Source of the DNA: Candidatus Bipolaricaulota bacterium
GTDB taxonomy: Bacteria > Bipolaricaulota > Bipolaricaulia > Bipolaricaulales > Bipolaricaulaceae
Direction of reading: 5' to 3'
NCBI GenBank assembly: GCA_014360985.1
Contig: JACIWK010000007.1
Location: forward strand, 1-64,000
DNA: 64,000 nt
Part shown: piece by piece, positions 31,202-39,730 of the stretch
How the letters are laid out: each line of letters starts with the position of its first letter
Numbering within the stretch: the first letter of the stretch is position 1
Position numbers and translations under genes: made by a program
The notes under the pieces: generated by a model
What the model saw: only the letters and a program-made list of their open reading frames with translations
Databases searched by the model: none
What the model was told of the DNA's origin: nothing

Positions 31202-32092
31202 TCACATCTCCGCCCGTTCGCCGGGCACGCGGGGGAACAGGCGGACCTCCCGCACATGAGGGAGACCCCCCAGGAACCGCACCAGGCGCTCAATACCGAT
31301 TCCGAACCCCGCTGACGGAGGGCGGGCGGCGGCGAGGAGCGAGCCATACACCGCGGGATCGAGTCCCTGTCGCCGGATGCGGTCCCGAATCCGGCCTGGC
31401 TCGTGCTCGCGCTCGCCCCCCGAGAGGGCCTCGCCGTACCCTTCGGGGTAGAGGAGGTCCATGTCCAGGAGCACGCCGGGCCGGGAAGGATCCTCCCGGT
31501 CGTAGAACTCGCGGACCTCGGCGGGGAAGTCCACGATCCAGATCGGGCCCTCGGCTTCACGGGAGAGGTGCTCCTCGAACCCCGCCCCGTAGCGTGCTTC
31601 CGCATCCCGGTAGGGGATGCGGGGAAACGGCGCTCGCGGCACGGTGAGCTCGCGCCCCAGCGTCTCCAGCTCGCGGAAACAGGTGCGCCGCACCCGCTCC
31701 ACGATGTGGATGAGGAGCCGCTCTCCGAGGGCGAGCATGTCGTCGCGGGTGGCGTCCCGCACCTCGAGGTCGAGCTGGACGAACTCGAACAGGTGCCGCC
31801 CAGTTCCTTCCCAAGCCGCCGGCTCAAGCCGGATGTTGGGAGAGAGGCAGAAGATCTTGTCGAGCACTTCGATCGCGGCTTGCTTGTGGAAGATCATGCT
31901 CGTGGTGAGGTACCACTCCTGGTCGTAGGCCCCGATCGTCGCCCGGCCGGTTGTGTGACGGAGCGGATCCGTCACCGGAGCGAGGATCACCGGTAGGAGT
32001 TCCACGAACCCTTCCCTATGCAGCAGCTCCCGTGCTGCGTTCAGCGCCACGTCCGTCATACGCAAGATCGCCGCGTTTCGTTCGTCAACCAT
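31202..32092 (-). CDS. AsnRS-related asparagine synthetase (AS-AR type)
   Basis: About 296 residues from ATG 32092 (AAGGGAGGTCTC upstream). Class II synthetase catalytic core only: GFVELLPVILAPVTDPLRH, LTTSMIFHKQAAIEVLDKIF (motif 2 area), HLFEFVQLDLEVRDATRDD and motif 3 GFGIGIERLVRFL. The N-terminal OB anticodon-binding domain of AsnRS/AspRS is absent. Archaeal proteins of this design make asparagine from aspartate with ATP and ammonia. An Asn-rich leader peptide upstream strongly supports an asparagine role. It is flanked by decayed gene copies on both sides. Confidence 0.85.
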   Translation of the reverse strand: MVDERNAAILRMTDVALNAARELLHREGFVELLPVILAPVTDPLRHTTGRATIGAYDQEWYLTTSMIFHKQAAIEVLDKIFCLSPNIRLEPAAWEGTGRHLFEFVQLDLEVRDATRDDMLALGERLLIHIVERVRRTCFRELETLGRELTVPRAPFPRIPYRDAEARYGAGFEEHLSREAEGPIWIVDFPAEVREFYDREDPSRPGVLLDMDLLYPEGYGEALSGGEREHEPGRIRDRIRRQGLDPAVYGSLLAAARPPSAGFGIGIERLVRFLGGLPHVREVRLFPRVPGERAEM

Positions 32093-32170
32093 GAGACCTC
32101 CCTTGGGAGTCAACACACGGCCTCGCCCGATCGAGGGCACAACCGGTCAGAAGAGCTAGGATGGAGGTTG

Positions 32171-32242
32171 TTACGCCCCGGCAGGGGCGTTGGGATTGGC
32201 GGGGCCCCAAGGGAGATCGGCTGAGAAGATCGTGTGCTTCAT
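32171..32242 (-). CDS. Asn-containing leader peptide of the asparagine synthetase gene
   Basis: A 23-codon frame starting MKHTIFSADLPWGP and ending A-N-P-N-A-P-A-G-A, TAA. GGGGTGA lies six bases before the ATG at 32242 (a second in-frame ATG is at 32248). Two Asn codons, residues 16 and 18, sit directly before a hairpin that contains the stop codon. The layout copies that of the trpB2 leader, with the codon matching the product of the gene below. Confidence 0.65.
   Translation of the reverse strand: MKHTIFSADLPWGPANPNAPAGA
32173..32190 (-). promoter_or_regulatory. Candidate attenuator hairpin in the asparagine leader
   Basis: Arms ACGCCCC and GGGGCGT (7 bp) with a 4-base loop. It starts within the last Asn codon of the leader peptide and includes the first stop base. 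GGGGCCCC just upstream (within 32200-32216) could form an alternative pairing with the same C-run. No T-run follows. Confidence 0.55.
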
Positions 32243-32275
32243 GGTCATCACCCCGCCCATATGTGGATGGGGTGT

Positions 32276-32304
32276 AGCCTAGCGATGGGAGCCTCCTCCG
32301 TCAA
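32276..32304 (-). promoter_or_regulatory. Promoter of the asparagine leader transcript
   Basis: On the minus strand TTGACG (32304-32299), 17-base spacer, TAGGCT (32281-32276). Transcription would start near 32269, giving a leader of about 177 bases. CACCCC at the start can pair with the GGGGTG of the leader-peptide ribosome site. Confidence 0.7.
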
Positions 32305-32784
32305 GCCCGGGGTCAGGGCTTGTTCCGTGCATGGCGAGTAATGCTCTTCTGGAGATGCACTACGCAGCGCGCTCTGAGGTCGCATCACCTGTGGGCTGAT
32401 CACGAGACACAACACCACCCGGCCTGCACGTGAGGCGCCGGGGGCGGAGAATGGGGCCGGTCATGGCCGGCAAGAAGGACCTCGGGCCGAAGGTGCGGGA
32501 CCTCCCCAAGTCCCCGGGCGTGTACCTGTTCCGGGCAGGCGACGGATCGGTCCTCTACGTGGGGAAAGCCTCCTCCCTCCGCGATCGGGTCCGCTCCTCC
32601 CTCCAGTCCCTCCCATCCACGCGGTGATAGCGAGGACATTGCCGGCTGCATCAGGATATCCTGGCCCACTGCCTTCGTGAGAGCCCCGCTTCGACTCGCA
32701 CCCTCTCTCAAGAACGGGAGCTGGAACTCCTTCCATCCGCTTCTCGGCTGGACAATGACCTCCTGTCACATCATGATCAATGAC
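32305..32784. other. Gene-free stretch with a uvrC fragment
   Basis: About 480 bases between the asparagine promoter and the promoter of the XRE-cupin gene. Apart from the uvrC remnant (32463-32627), no coding, RNA or repeat feature was recognised. It is the left boundary of the catabolic island. Confidence 0.6.
32463..32627 (+). pseudogene. uvrC N-terminal fragment (GIY-YIG start)
   Basis: Reads [20 protein letters not shown] then [12 protein letters not shown] before a stop. It matches the first domain of the intact uvrC at 43491 ([32 protein letters not shown]). DNA identity is high at 32537-32590. Only about 35 conserved codons remain. The copy lies at the other end of the island 32831-43259. 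Confidence 0.88.
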
Positions 32785-32813
32785 TTGACTATGAGGAAAG
32801 ATCTGTCTATAGT
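32785..32813 (+). promoter_or_regulatory. Promoter of the XRE-cupin regulator gene
   Basis: TTGACT (32785-32790), 17-base spacer, TATAGT (32808-32813), a near-consensus promoter. The start would be near 32820, 11 bases before the ATG, without a Shine-Dalgarno. ATCATGAT (32771-32778) and GTCA/TGAC halves nearby could be operator parts. Confidence 0.8.
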
Positions 32814-32830
32814 GACCTGGGTGGACACTC

Positions 32831-33373
32831 ATGGCTGAGGACCTTGGTCGGCGGTTGCGGGACCTGCGGATGCAGTGTGGCCTTACCCTCCAGGAGCTCG
32901 GAGCGAAGGTGGGGAAGTCGGAGAGCTACTTGAGCAAGCTCGAGCACGGGAAGATCAACCCGTCTCTGGCCACTCTGAAGAAGATCGCGGACGCCTTGGG
33001 ACGCCCTGTTGTTCACCTCTTCGAGGACAGCTTGACCACGTTTCAAACCGTTCTCACCGACGGACAGCGCCGCCACATCACCGTGTCGCCTCACCTAGAA
33101 TACGAGATCCTTTCCGCCCCCAACTCCCAGGTGGTGCTCTTCAAGGTCCGCCTGAAGAGGGGAGGCAGCAGCGGGGCCCAAGCCTACGTTCACGAAGGCA
33201 TCGAGTGTGGGCTGATCTTGTCTGGCAAGGTACGCATCGTGGTTGGGGAGAGATCATATGTGCTCACGGCCGGCCAGAGCATCACGTTCTGGAGTGAGCA
33301 ACCCCATCGATTCGAGAACGTTGGTGACGGAGAGGCGGTTGGGATCTGGGCAGTCAGCCCTCCCACGTTCTGA
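32831..33373 (+). CDS. XRE-family regulator with cupin sensor domain
   Basis: A 180-residue protein. The N-terminal helix-turn-helix (LGRRLRDLRMQCGLTLQELG, KSESYLSKLEHGKINPSLAT) is followed by a cupin domain (HEGIECGLILSGKVRIVVGE, LTAGQSITFWSEQPHRFENV). Such regulators often control uptake and breakdown genes next to them and sense a small ligand in the cupin. It heads the rightward half of the island and has a near-consensus promoter. The racemase gene begins two bases after its stop. Confidence 0.93.
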   Translation: MAEDLGRRLRDLRMQCGLTLQELGAKVGKSESYLSKLEHGKINPSLATLKKIADALGRPVVHLFEDSLTTFQTVLTDGQRRHITVSPHLEYEILSAPNSQVVLFKVRLKRGGSSGAQAYVHEGIECGLILSGKVRIVVGERSYVLTAGQSITFWSEQPHRFENVGDGEAVGIWAVSPPTF

Positions 33374-33375
33374 CC

Positions 33376-34023
33376 ATGACCACGATCCGGGTGGGCCTCA
33401 TTCGCGTCGTAAGCGGCCTTGATCACGACCAGACGCAGGCTCACGGCCGGATCCTTGAACGGTCATATCCGACCCTCACCGTGGTCACCGAAGCGATCGA
33501 TGGTTTCCCTGACGGCCTGTACACCGAGGAGATGGAACGCCAGGCGGTCCCCGAGATCCTCCGCGTGGCCCGACGGTTGGCCCCGTCCGTAGACGCGATT
33601 GCCGTAAGCTGCGCTGCCGACCCTGGAGTGCGGGAGCTGAGAAAGGCGTTATCCGTTCCCGTGGTGGGAGCGGGGTCTTGCCTCGGTCTTATGGGACGGG
33701 CATTGGGGACGAAGCTCGGCATCCTCACCATCGGCTCATACGTGCCCCAGGCCGTCGCGGAGTCCCTACAGGGATGCGCGATGGCATGGCAGCAGGTGGA
33801 AGGAGTCCGCCGGACCACAGACCTCCCCGGCGCGATGAATGCTGTAGTCCGAGCAGCCACCGCGCTCCTCGACGAGGGCTGTCGTGCAATCGGACTTGCG
33901 TGCACCGGGTTCAGCACGATCGGTGCTGCGGAGGCCCTCCGGGAGGCCTTGCCCATCGTGGTGCTGGATCCTGTCGTGGCGATGGGGGCGGGCATCGCGT
34001 GCATTTCCCGGACAAGGGGGTGA
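33376..34023 (+). CDS. Aspartate/glutamate/hydantoin racemase family protein
   Basis: About 215 residues. Both catalytic Cys are in place: AVSCAADPGVREL near residue 79 and IGLACTGFSTIGAA near residue 175. PVVGAGSCLGLMGRALGTKLGILTIGS is the family core. It may racemise an amino acid or hydantoin released by neighbouring enzymes. Two bases separate it from the regulator gene; no clear ribosome site is present, so coupling is likely. Confidence 0.85.
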   Translation: MTTIRVGLIRVVSGLDHDQTQAHGRILERSYPTLTVVTEAIDGFPDGLYTEEMERQAVPEILRVARRLAPSVDAIAVSCAADPGVRELRKALSVPVVGAGSCLGLMGRALGTKLGILTIGSYVPQAVAESLQGCAMAWQQVEGVRRTTDLPGAMNAVVRAATALLDEGCRAIGLACTGFSTIGAAEALREALPIVVLDPVVAMGAGIACISRTRG

Positions 34024-34105
34024 TCGGAACAGGAGAAAACGAGCAAGGCGAACGTGAAGTGCCTCATGGCGCGATTCACATCCCGTTTGAGAGGAGGTAG
34101 GAGCG

Positions 34106-35701
34106 ATGAGAAAGCTTGCACTGATGGTCGTCATTCTGGGCCTTGTGGGGCTTGTAGTAGGCGGAAGCGCTCAAACTCAGAAGCCGATGGTGACCGCGTT
34201 TCAAGAGGAGCCCGATTTCCTCGATCCCCATCGGACAACCCGTTTCCACTCTCTGGTCGTGCTCAGCTATATCACTGAACCCCTCCTGGACATGGACGAG
34301 AACTTCGACCCTGTGCCACTGCTCGTCCAATCCTTTGAGTGGTCCGAAGACAAGCTGACCCTGGTATTCCATCTGAAGCGAGGGGTCCTCTTCCATAACG
34401 GGCAAGAGATGACGTCCCGGGACGTCAAGGCCTCCTACGAGCGGTATTTCCGCCTGTCCCCTCTTGAGAACTACATCGGTCCGAAATACGGAGGGATCAC
34501 CGAGATCCAGACCCCGGATGATTACACGGTGATCTTCAAGTTCAACAATCCCAAACCCCTTGCCCTCTTTCACATCGCAGACGCCCATGCAAGCATCATG
34601 CCCGCGGATTGGCTCGCAGAGATGATCGATGAAGAGGTCGGGGTCAGAGGTCTCGTTGGGACGGGGCCGTATGTCTTCGATAGGTGGATCCGCGGCGACC
34701 GGATCGTCTTGAAGCGCTTCGAGGCGTACAACCACGCGCCGGACTACATGAAGCACGATGGACCGGCCTACGCAGCCGAGCTCGTGATGCGGATCATTCC
34801 GGAGGGTGCGACGCGCCTGGCGGAGATCCTGGCTGGAAACATCGACTACACATTTGACGTCCCTTTGATGGGATATCAGCAGATAGCTGCTAACCCAGCC
34901 CTCCAGGTCAAGATGGCACCGACATACAGCGTGCAGTATCTCGTCTGCAACATGAAGCGCGAGATCTTCAACGACCGGCGGGTTCGCCTCGCGATCGCTC
35001 ACGCCATCAACAAGGAGGAGGTCGTCAAGGGTGCTTGGTTCGGGATCGCGTTCCCCCTGTACGGTCTTGTGGGGCCCGGCACGACTGGATACTGGAAGGG
35101 CATCGAGGAGATCGCCTACGCGTACGACCCCGAAAAGGCGATAGCCTATCTCGAACAGGCCGGCTGGACCGCCGTCGACCGCGATGGCGTGAGGATAAAG
35201 GACGGCCGCCGCCTGGAGCTGACTCTCATCTCTTTCTCCAACGTCGATCAGTGGAAGGCGGCAGCGCAGGTCGTACAGACCCAGCTTGCCAGGGTGGGGA
35301 TCAAGGTCAACTTGGCTCTGGCTGAGGTGGGTGCGACGTATGACCGCGCTCGGGCCGCTGACTACGACCTTGGTATCTTCCGCAACACGTGGTGGATGGG
35401 CCAACCGTATCTCACGTTCCTTACCCATTCAGTGAACATCGGTTCCAGCAACTTTGGCCAGTGGAAGAACGATGCCATCGACACCCTCCTCGACCTGTCC
35501 TCCAACGCTCTCGATGACGCCCTCCGCCGTGACGCGTTCATCGTGGCCCAAGCGCTGGTGGTAGAATCGGCGGTGTGGGTCCCGTTGGCGGTGAACGTCA
35601 ACGTGATGGCGGCGCGGCGTGATGTGGGAGGTCTGGATGAGTTGTTCTCCCACCCGTGGCAACCGCCGCTGATGAGGGCCTTGGTGCTGTACAAGCAGTA
35701 G
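34106..35701 (+). CDS. ABC transporter substrate-binding protein, family 5 (peptide type)
   Basis: A 531-residue exported protein. The N-terminus MRKLALMVVILGLVGLVVGG is a signal peptide. MVTAFQEEPDFLDPHRTT, LVQSFEWSEDKLTLVFHLKRG and VRLAIAHAINKEEVVKGAWFG are typical of DppA/OppA-type binding proteins. Strong ribosome site GAGAGGAGGTAGGAGCG. Base composition is low for the window: 57% and 50% G+C in two 60-base samples (34201-34260, 34501-34560) against 73% in uvrC (43801-43860). Dipeptides, oligopeptides or other small solutes are possible ligands. Confidence 0.93.
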   Translation: MRKLALMVVILGLVGLVVGGSAQTQKPMVTAFQEEPDFLDPHRTTRFHSLVVLSYITEPLLDMDENFDPVPLLVQSFEWSEDKLTLVFHLKRGVLFHNGQEMTSRDVKASYERYFRLSPLENYIGPKYGGITEIQTPDDYTVIFKFNNPKPLALFHIADAHASIMPADWLAEMIDEEVGVRGLVGTGPYVFDRWIRGDRIVLKRFEAYNHAPDYMKHDGPAYAAELVMRIIPEGATRLAEILAGNIDYTFDVPLMGYQQIAANPALQVKMAPTYSVQYLVCNMKREIFNDRRVRLAIAHAINKEEVVKGAWFGIAFPLYGLVGPGTTGYWKGIEEIAYAYDPEKAIAYLEQAGWTAVDRDGVRIKDGRRLELTLISFSNVDQWKAAAQVVQTQLARVGIKVNLALAEVGATYDRARAADYDLGIFRNTWWMGQPYLTFLTHSVNIGSSNFGQWKNDAIDTLLDLSSNALDDALRRDAFIVAQALVVESAVWVPLAVNVNVMAARRDVGGLDELFSHPWQPPLMRALVLYKQ

Positions 35702-35718
35702 AGAAAGGAAGGGGAAAG

Positions 35719-35752
35719 GGCCCGGAGGTCAGGGCAGCCCGGCCTCCGGGCC
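35719..35752 (+). promoter_or_regulatory. Intercistronic hairpin after the binding-protein gene
   Basis: GGCCCGGAGG (35719-35728) pairs with CCTCCGGGCC (35743-35752), a perfect 10-bp stem. This position, between binding protein and permease, often stabilises the upstream message and lowers permease output. Confidence 0.6.
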
Positions 35753-35761
35753 TACCCAAAG

Positions 35762-36700
35762 ATGGGAGCTTATCTCGTTCGCCGACTCTTGATGCTTGTG
35801 CCCACCCTCATCGGGGTCACGGCCATCGTCTTCTCCTTGATGCACGTGAGCGGTGACCCGATCCGGTTGCTGTTCGGTCCCAACGTGTCCGAAGAGAAGG
35901 TCCTGGAAAAGAGAGCTGAGCTTGGGCTGGACAAACCAATTTACGTGCAATACTGGAACTGGCTGTCACAGGTCGTCCAGGGGAACTTGGGGCTCTCCAT
36001 CCACGTCCAAGATCGTGTTGGGAGATTGATCCTGGATCGGATTGGCCCCACGTTGGAGCTGACCATCCTCGCATTGATCCTCACCGTGGCGATTGCGATC
36101 CCGGCCGGGATCATCTCCGCCATGCGGCCTTACACCATCATTGACAACGCCAGTCGGTTCATCGCCTTGTTCTGGGTGTCGATGCCTTACTTCTGGCTGG
36201 GGATCATGCTGATGATGGTGTTTGGGTTGAGATTGCGAATCCTGCCCATCTCGGGACGGGGGGGACCGCTGTGGACCCTCGAGGGGTTGAAGTCTGCGAC
36301 CCTCCCGATCCTAACCCTAGGGCTTCCCCCCATCGCCCTGTTCACCCGTCTGACCCGATCGGCGATGCTTGAGGTTGTGAATGAAGAGTACATCCGTACG
36401 GCGCGGAGCAAAGGGGTACGTGAAACAACCGTTGTTGTCCATCATGGTCTTCGCAATGCTCTCCTGCCCGTCGTCACTCTGCTCGGGCTACGCCTGCCCT
36501 GGTTGTTTGGCGGAGCGGTGATCACCGAGACGGTGTTCGCCTGGCCGGGCATGGGGAGGCTCCTGGTCAACGCGGTCATGGAGCGAGACTACCCAGTGGT
36601 CCAGGGCATCGTCCTTGTGATCGCGCTGCTGACGGTCCTAGCCAACCTTGTCGTCGACTTCGCGTACGTGCTCATCGACCCGCGGATCCGGTACGGCTAG
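35762..36700 (+). CDS. ABC transporter permease, DppB type
   Basis: A 312-residue membrane protein with about six helices (MGAYLVRRLLMLVPTLIGVT at the start). Family features are DPIRLLFGPNVSEEKVLEKR (extracytoplasmic loop) and the EAA loop near EEYIRTARSKGVRETTVVVHHGLRNALLP split over two helices. It pairs with the following DppC-type gene. No good ribosome site is seen before ATG 35762. Confidence 0.92.
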   Translation: MGAYLVRRLLMLVPTLIGVTAIVFSLMHVSGDPIRLLFGPNVSEEKVLEKRAELGLDKPIYVQYWNWLSQVVQGNLGLSIHVQDRVGRLILDRIGPTLELTILALILTVAIAIPAGIISAMRPYTIIDNASRFIALFWVSMPYFWLGIMLMMVFGLRLRILPISGRGGPLWTLEGLKSATLPILTLGLPPIALFTRLTRSAMLEVVNEEYIRTARSKGVRETTVVVHHGLRNALLPVVTLLGLRLPWLFGGAVITETVFAWPGMGRLLVNAVMERDYPVVQGIVLVIALLTVLANLVVDFAYVLIDPRIRYG

Positions 36701-36702
36701 AG

Positions 36703-37554
36703 ATGAACCAAGTCACGTCATCGAGAACGGTTCGCAGGTTTGCGCGGAATCGACTTGCGCTGGTTGGCCTCGTTTTCGTGGCAGCAGTGGCACTCGCGGC
36801 GCTGCTCGCTGGACTGATTGCCCCCTATGATCCTCTGGCCATGAACTTCGATGCGCTGCTGGTTCCACCCTCCGCCACGCACCCCATGGGCACGGACATG
36901 CTCGGGCGCGATCTTTTGAGTCGAGTGCTGTATGGGAGCCGTTACGCACTTCTCATCGGTATGGGAGTGGTCGTCTTGCAGATGGTGTTGGGAGGTGCCC
37001 TCGGTCTGATCGCCGGGTTTGTAGGAGGGGTGGTCGATAGCCTCATCATGCGGATGGTAGACATTGTGTGGTCCATCCCGGGGCTGGTCCTCGCGCTCGC
37101 TTTGGCAGGAGCACTGGGAGGGGGAATCTGGGTGATGATCATCGCCATCGCTGTAACTGGGTGGGGGCAGTTCACCCGGCTCCTGAGGGGGCAGGTGCTT
37201 TCGCTACGCGAGCTGGACTACGTAACAGCAGCCTACGCGGTGGGAGCCCCTCGGAGGCGGATCCTGTTTCGTCATGTGCTGCCCAACACCCTCGGGCCGG
37301 TCATCGTGTACACCACACTGGAGATGCCGACAGCAATCCTCGCCTCAGCGGCACTGAGCTTCCTCGGAGTGGGAGCACAGCCTCCTACCCCCGAGTGGGG
37401 GGCGTTGATCGCCGATGGCCGAGGACTCATCGGCTTTGCGTGGTGGGTATCCACGTTTCCTGGGCTGGCGATCATGATCGCTGCTCTGGGGTTCAACTTC
37501 GTCGGAGACGGTCTGCGGGACGTTCTCGACCCCAGGTTCGAGCGGCGCATCTAG
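36703..37554 (+). CDS. ABC transporter permease, DppC type
   Basis: A 283-residue partner permease. The N-terminal segment (RRFARNRLALVGLVFVAAVA) and PPSATHPMGTDMLGRDLLSRVLYGSR split motif are diagnostic of DppC/OppC. The EAA loop is AYAVGAPRRRILFRHVLPNT. The start is two bases after the DppB stop. No DppD or DppF ATPase gene follows, so the transporter must borrow ATPases encoded elsewhere, or they were lost. Confidence 0.92.
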   Translation: MNQVTSSRTVRRFARNRLALVGLVFVAAVALAALLAGLIAPYDPLAMNFDALLVPPSATHPMGTDMLGRDLLSRVLYGSRYALLIGMGVVVLQMVLGGALGLIAGFVGGVVDSLIMRMVDIVWSIPGLVLALALAGALGGGIWVMIIAIAVTGWGQFTRLLRGQVLSLRELDYVTAAYAVGAPRRRILFRHVLPNTLGPVIVYTTLEMPTAILASAALSFLGVGAQPPTPEWGALIADGRGLIGFAWWVSTFPGLAIMIAALGFNFVGDGLRDVLDPRFERRI

Positions 37555-37563
37555 GGAGAGAAG

Positions 37564-38826
37564 ATGAGAGGACGCGAAGCGATCAAGAGCTGGAACTGCG
37601 AGCATGAAGTAACAACGGTGTGTTCTGATCTCATCCGCTTCCCCAGTGAGAACCCACCCGGTGATGTGGCGGAGATCGCCACGTACATCCTGGAGTACCT
37701 ACAACGCGCCGGAATCCCTGCCAGACAGATCTCCTCCGTCCCCGGGATGAGGAGCGTGATCGCGGAGCTCGACTTCGGCCCCGGTCCCTGTCTCGTGCTA
37801 AATGGGCACATGGACGTTGTCCCTGCTGGCGACCGCACACGGTGGTCATTCGACCCGTTCGGCGGGGAGGTGTGCGAGGGACACGTTCTTGGGCGTGGGG
37901 CAAGCGACATGAAGGGAGGCTTGGCCTCCCTGCTCGTAGCCATCGCCCAGGCCGCACGGTGGGATACCCTACGGGGCAAGGTCCTGTTTACGGCCGTTCC
38001 TGACGAGGAGACCGGGGGGTGGTACGGGACACGTTGGCTCCTCGAACAGGGGTTCACGGGGGATGCCTGCCTCATCGCCGAACCTTCCGGGACCAACCCT
38101 ACCATCGGCCAGAAGGGAGCCCTCTGGTTGCGAGCTATCGCGCGAGGGATCCCCGCGCATGGGAGCCTTTCGCCTCTTGTTGGTGAGAATGCGATCCTGC
38201 GCATGACCCAAATCATCGAAACGGTCTACTCCATCTGGGAACGGACGTGGATCTTTCCTCCGGAACCGCACCAGTTGATTGCGGAGACCCAGTCCACTCT
38301 CCGGGAGGAAGGCCTTGGCGTTCAGGCCGAGGCCCTTGACCATGTCACGGTGAATGTGGGTCGAATTGTCGGTGGGGACAAAGTGAACATCGTTGCCGAC
38401 CACTGCGAAGCCGAGTTCGATCTGCGGGTGCCCATCGGGATCCCAGTGGGGGATGTGTTCGGCCTCCTACGGCAGTTGGTGGAAGAGAGAGCTGGCTCTG
38501 GGGTGGAGATCGCTCCCGTTCGCGATCCCATCGAGGCCAACTACACCTCACCTACACATCCCTTCGTTCAGCTTGTTCTCAGGATCATCCGCGAGGTAGC
38601 TGGGGGCACATCTCGGCCGGTCCTGCAGTGGGCATCGAGCGATGCCCGCTTCTTCCGGCGCCACGGGATCCCAACGCTCCAGTTCGGTCCGGCAGAGCTG
38701 CAAGGAATCCACGGATACGATGAGCGGGTGGCGGTGGGGCAGCTTGTTCAGGCGGCGAGAGTGTACGCGTTGCTCATTCACGACTATCTCTCGCCGGGTG
38801 ACGGAGGTGGCTTCCGTGCTGCGTGA
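37564..38826 (+). CDS. M20-family metallopeptidase (ArgE/DapE/CPG2-like)
   Basis: About 420 residues, ATG 37564 after GGGAGAGAAG. Metal-site motifs are LNGHMDVVPAGD, GRGASDMKGGLAS, VPDEETGGWYGTRW and AEPSG, with the last His in GIHGYDERV. The dimerisation domain is inserted mid-sequence. Family members remove acyl groups or split dipeptides and N-carbamoyl amino acids. Its place after a peptide-type transporter suggests that it hydrolyses the imported compound. The DUF1177 gene starts inside its last codons. Confidence 0.92.
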   Translation: MRGREAIKSWNCEHEVTTVCSDLIRFPSENPPGDVAEIATYILEYLQRAGIPARQISSVPGMRSVIAELDFGPGPCLVLNGHMDVVPAGDRTRWSFDPFGGEVCEGHVLGRGASDMKGGLASLLVAIAQAARWDTLRGKVLFTAVPDEETGGWYGTRWLLEQGFTGDACLIAEPSGTNPTIGQKGALWLRAIARGIPAHGSLSPLVGENAILRMTQIIETVYSIWERTWIFPPEPHQLIAETQSTLREEGLGVQAEALDHVTVNVGRIVGGDKVNIVADHCEAEFDLRVPIGIPVGDVFGLLRQLVEERAGSGVEIAPVRDPIEANYTSPTHPFVQLVLRIIREVAGGTSRPVLQWASSDARFFRRHGIPTLQFGPAELQGIHGYDERVAVGQLVQAARVYALLIHDYLSPGDGGGFRAA

Positions 38827-39730
38827 GGTTATGGAAGCAATGGAGGTTCTGGAGACCCCCCGTGCCTCGGGGAACGACGTCGCGGCATGGCTTCGGAGAT
38901 GGGGGGCGGAGCAGGTGCAGGTGGTGCAGGTGAGCGGCGAGGTGGGGAGCACTGACTTCGTCAAGGTCCGCATTCCTGGGGGGGGCCGCGGCCCCACATT
39001 GGGGGTGATCGGGCGGCTGGGCGGGGTCGGGGCCCGTCCGAGTCGGCTCGGGCTTGTGTCCGACGCTGACGGAGCCATCGTGGCCCTAGCCTGTGCAGCC
39101 AAGCTGGTCCGAATGGCGACTTGGGGCGACGTTCTGCCCGGAGATGTGCTCGTGGCCACCCATGTCTGCCCCAACGCCCCCACCATCCCTCACGACCCTA
39201 CTCCGTTCATGGACGCCCCAGTGGATATGGAGACCATGAACCAGTACGAAGTGGATGAGAGGATGGAGGCCGTGTTGTCCGTGGACGCCACCAAGGGCAA
39301 CTGGGTCATCAACCGCCGCGGGTTTGCGATCAGCCCCACCGTGAAGGAAGGCTATATTCTACGACCGAGCGAGGACCTCCTGGAGATCATGCGCTGTGTC
39401 ACAGGGGAACCGCCGGTGGTTTTCCCCATCACCACCCAGGATATCACCCCCTATGGGAACGGAATCCATCATCTAAACAGCATTCTGCAGCCTGCCACGG
39501 CCACCGCTGCCCCCGTGGTGGGGGTAGCGACCACCGCAGCGATCCCTGTGCCTGGGTGCTCTACCGGAGCCAACTACCCCCTCGACCTGGAGCTGGCTGC
39601 CCGGTTCTGCGTGGAGGTGGCCAAGGCGTTCACCGCCCGCGGGTGCCGGTTTTACGACCCGGAGGAGTTCTCGCGGCTGCTCGCGCTGTATGGGTCGCTC
39701 ACCCACCTGCAAACGCTGGGCAAGGCATGA
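38816..39730 (+). CDS. DUF1177 family protein
   Basis: About 304 residues from GTG 38816 with GGAGGTGG upstream, overlapping the M20 gene by 11 bases. DUF1177 features are VDMETMNQYEVDERMEAVLS, FPITTQDITPYGNGIHHLNS and VVGVATTAAIPVPGCSTGAN. The function of the family is not established, to my knowledge. Its start codon and overlap indicate tight co-translation with M20 and AroM (ATGA overlap), so the three are likely to act together. Confidence 0.88.
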   Translation: MLREVMEAMEVLETPRASGNDVAAWLRRWGAEQVQVVQVSGEVGSTDFVKVRIPGGGRGPTLGVIGRLGGVGARPSRLGLVSDADGAIVALACAAKLVRMATWGDVLPGDVLVATHVCPNAPTIPHDPTPFMDAPVDMETMNQYEVDERMEAVLSVDATKGNWVINRRGFAISPTVKEGYILRPSEDLLEIMRCVTGEPPVVFPITTQDITPYGNGIHHLNSILQPATATAAPVVGVATTAAIPVPGCSTGANYPLDLELAARFCVEVAKAFTARGCRFYDPEEFSRLLALYGSLTHLQTLGKA

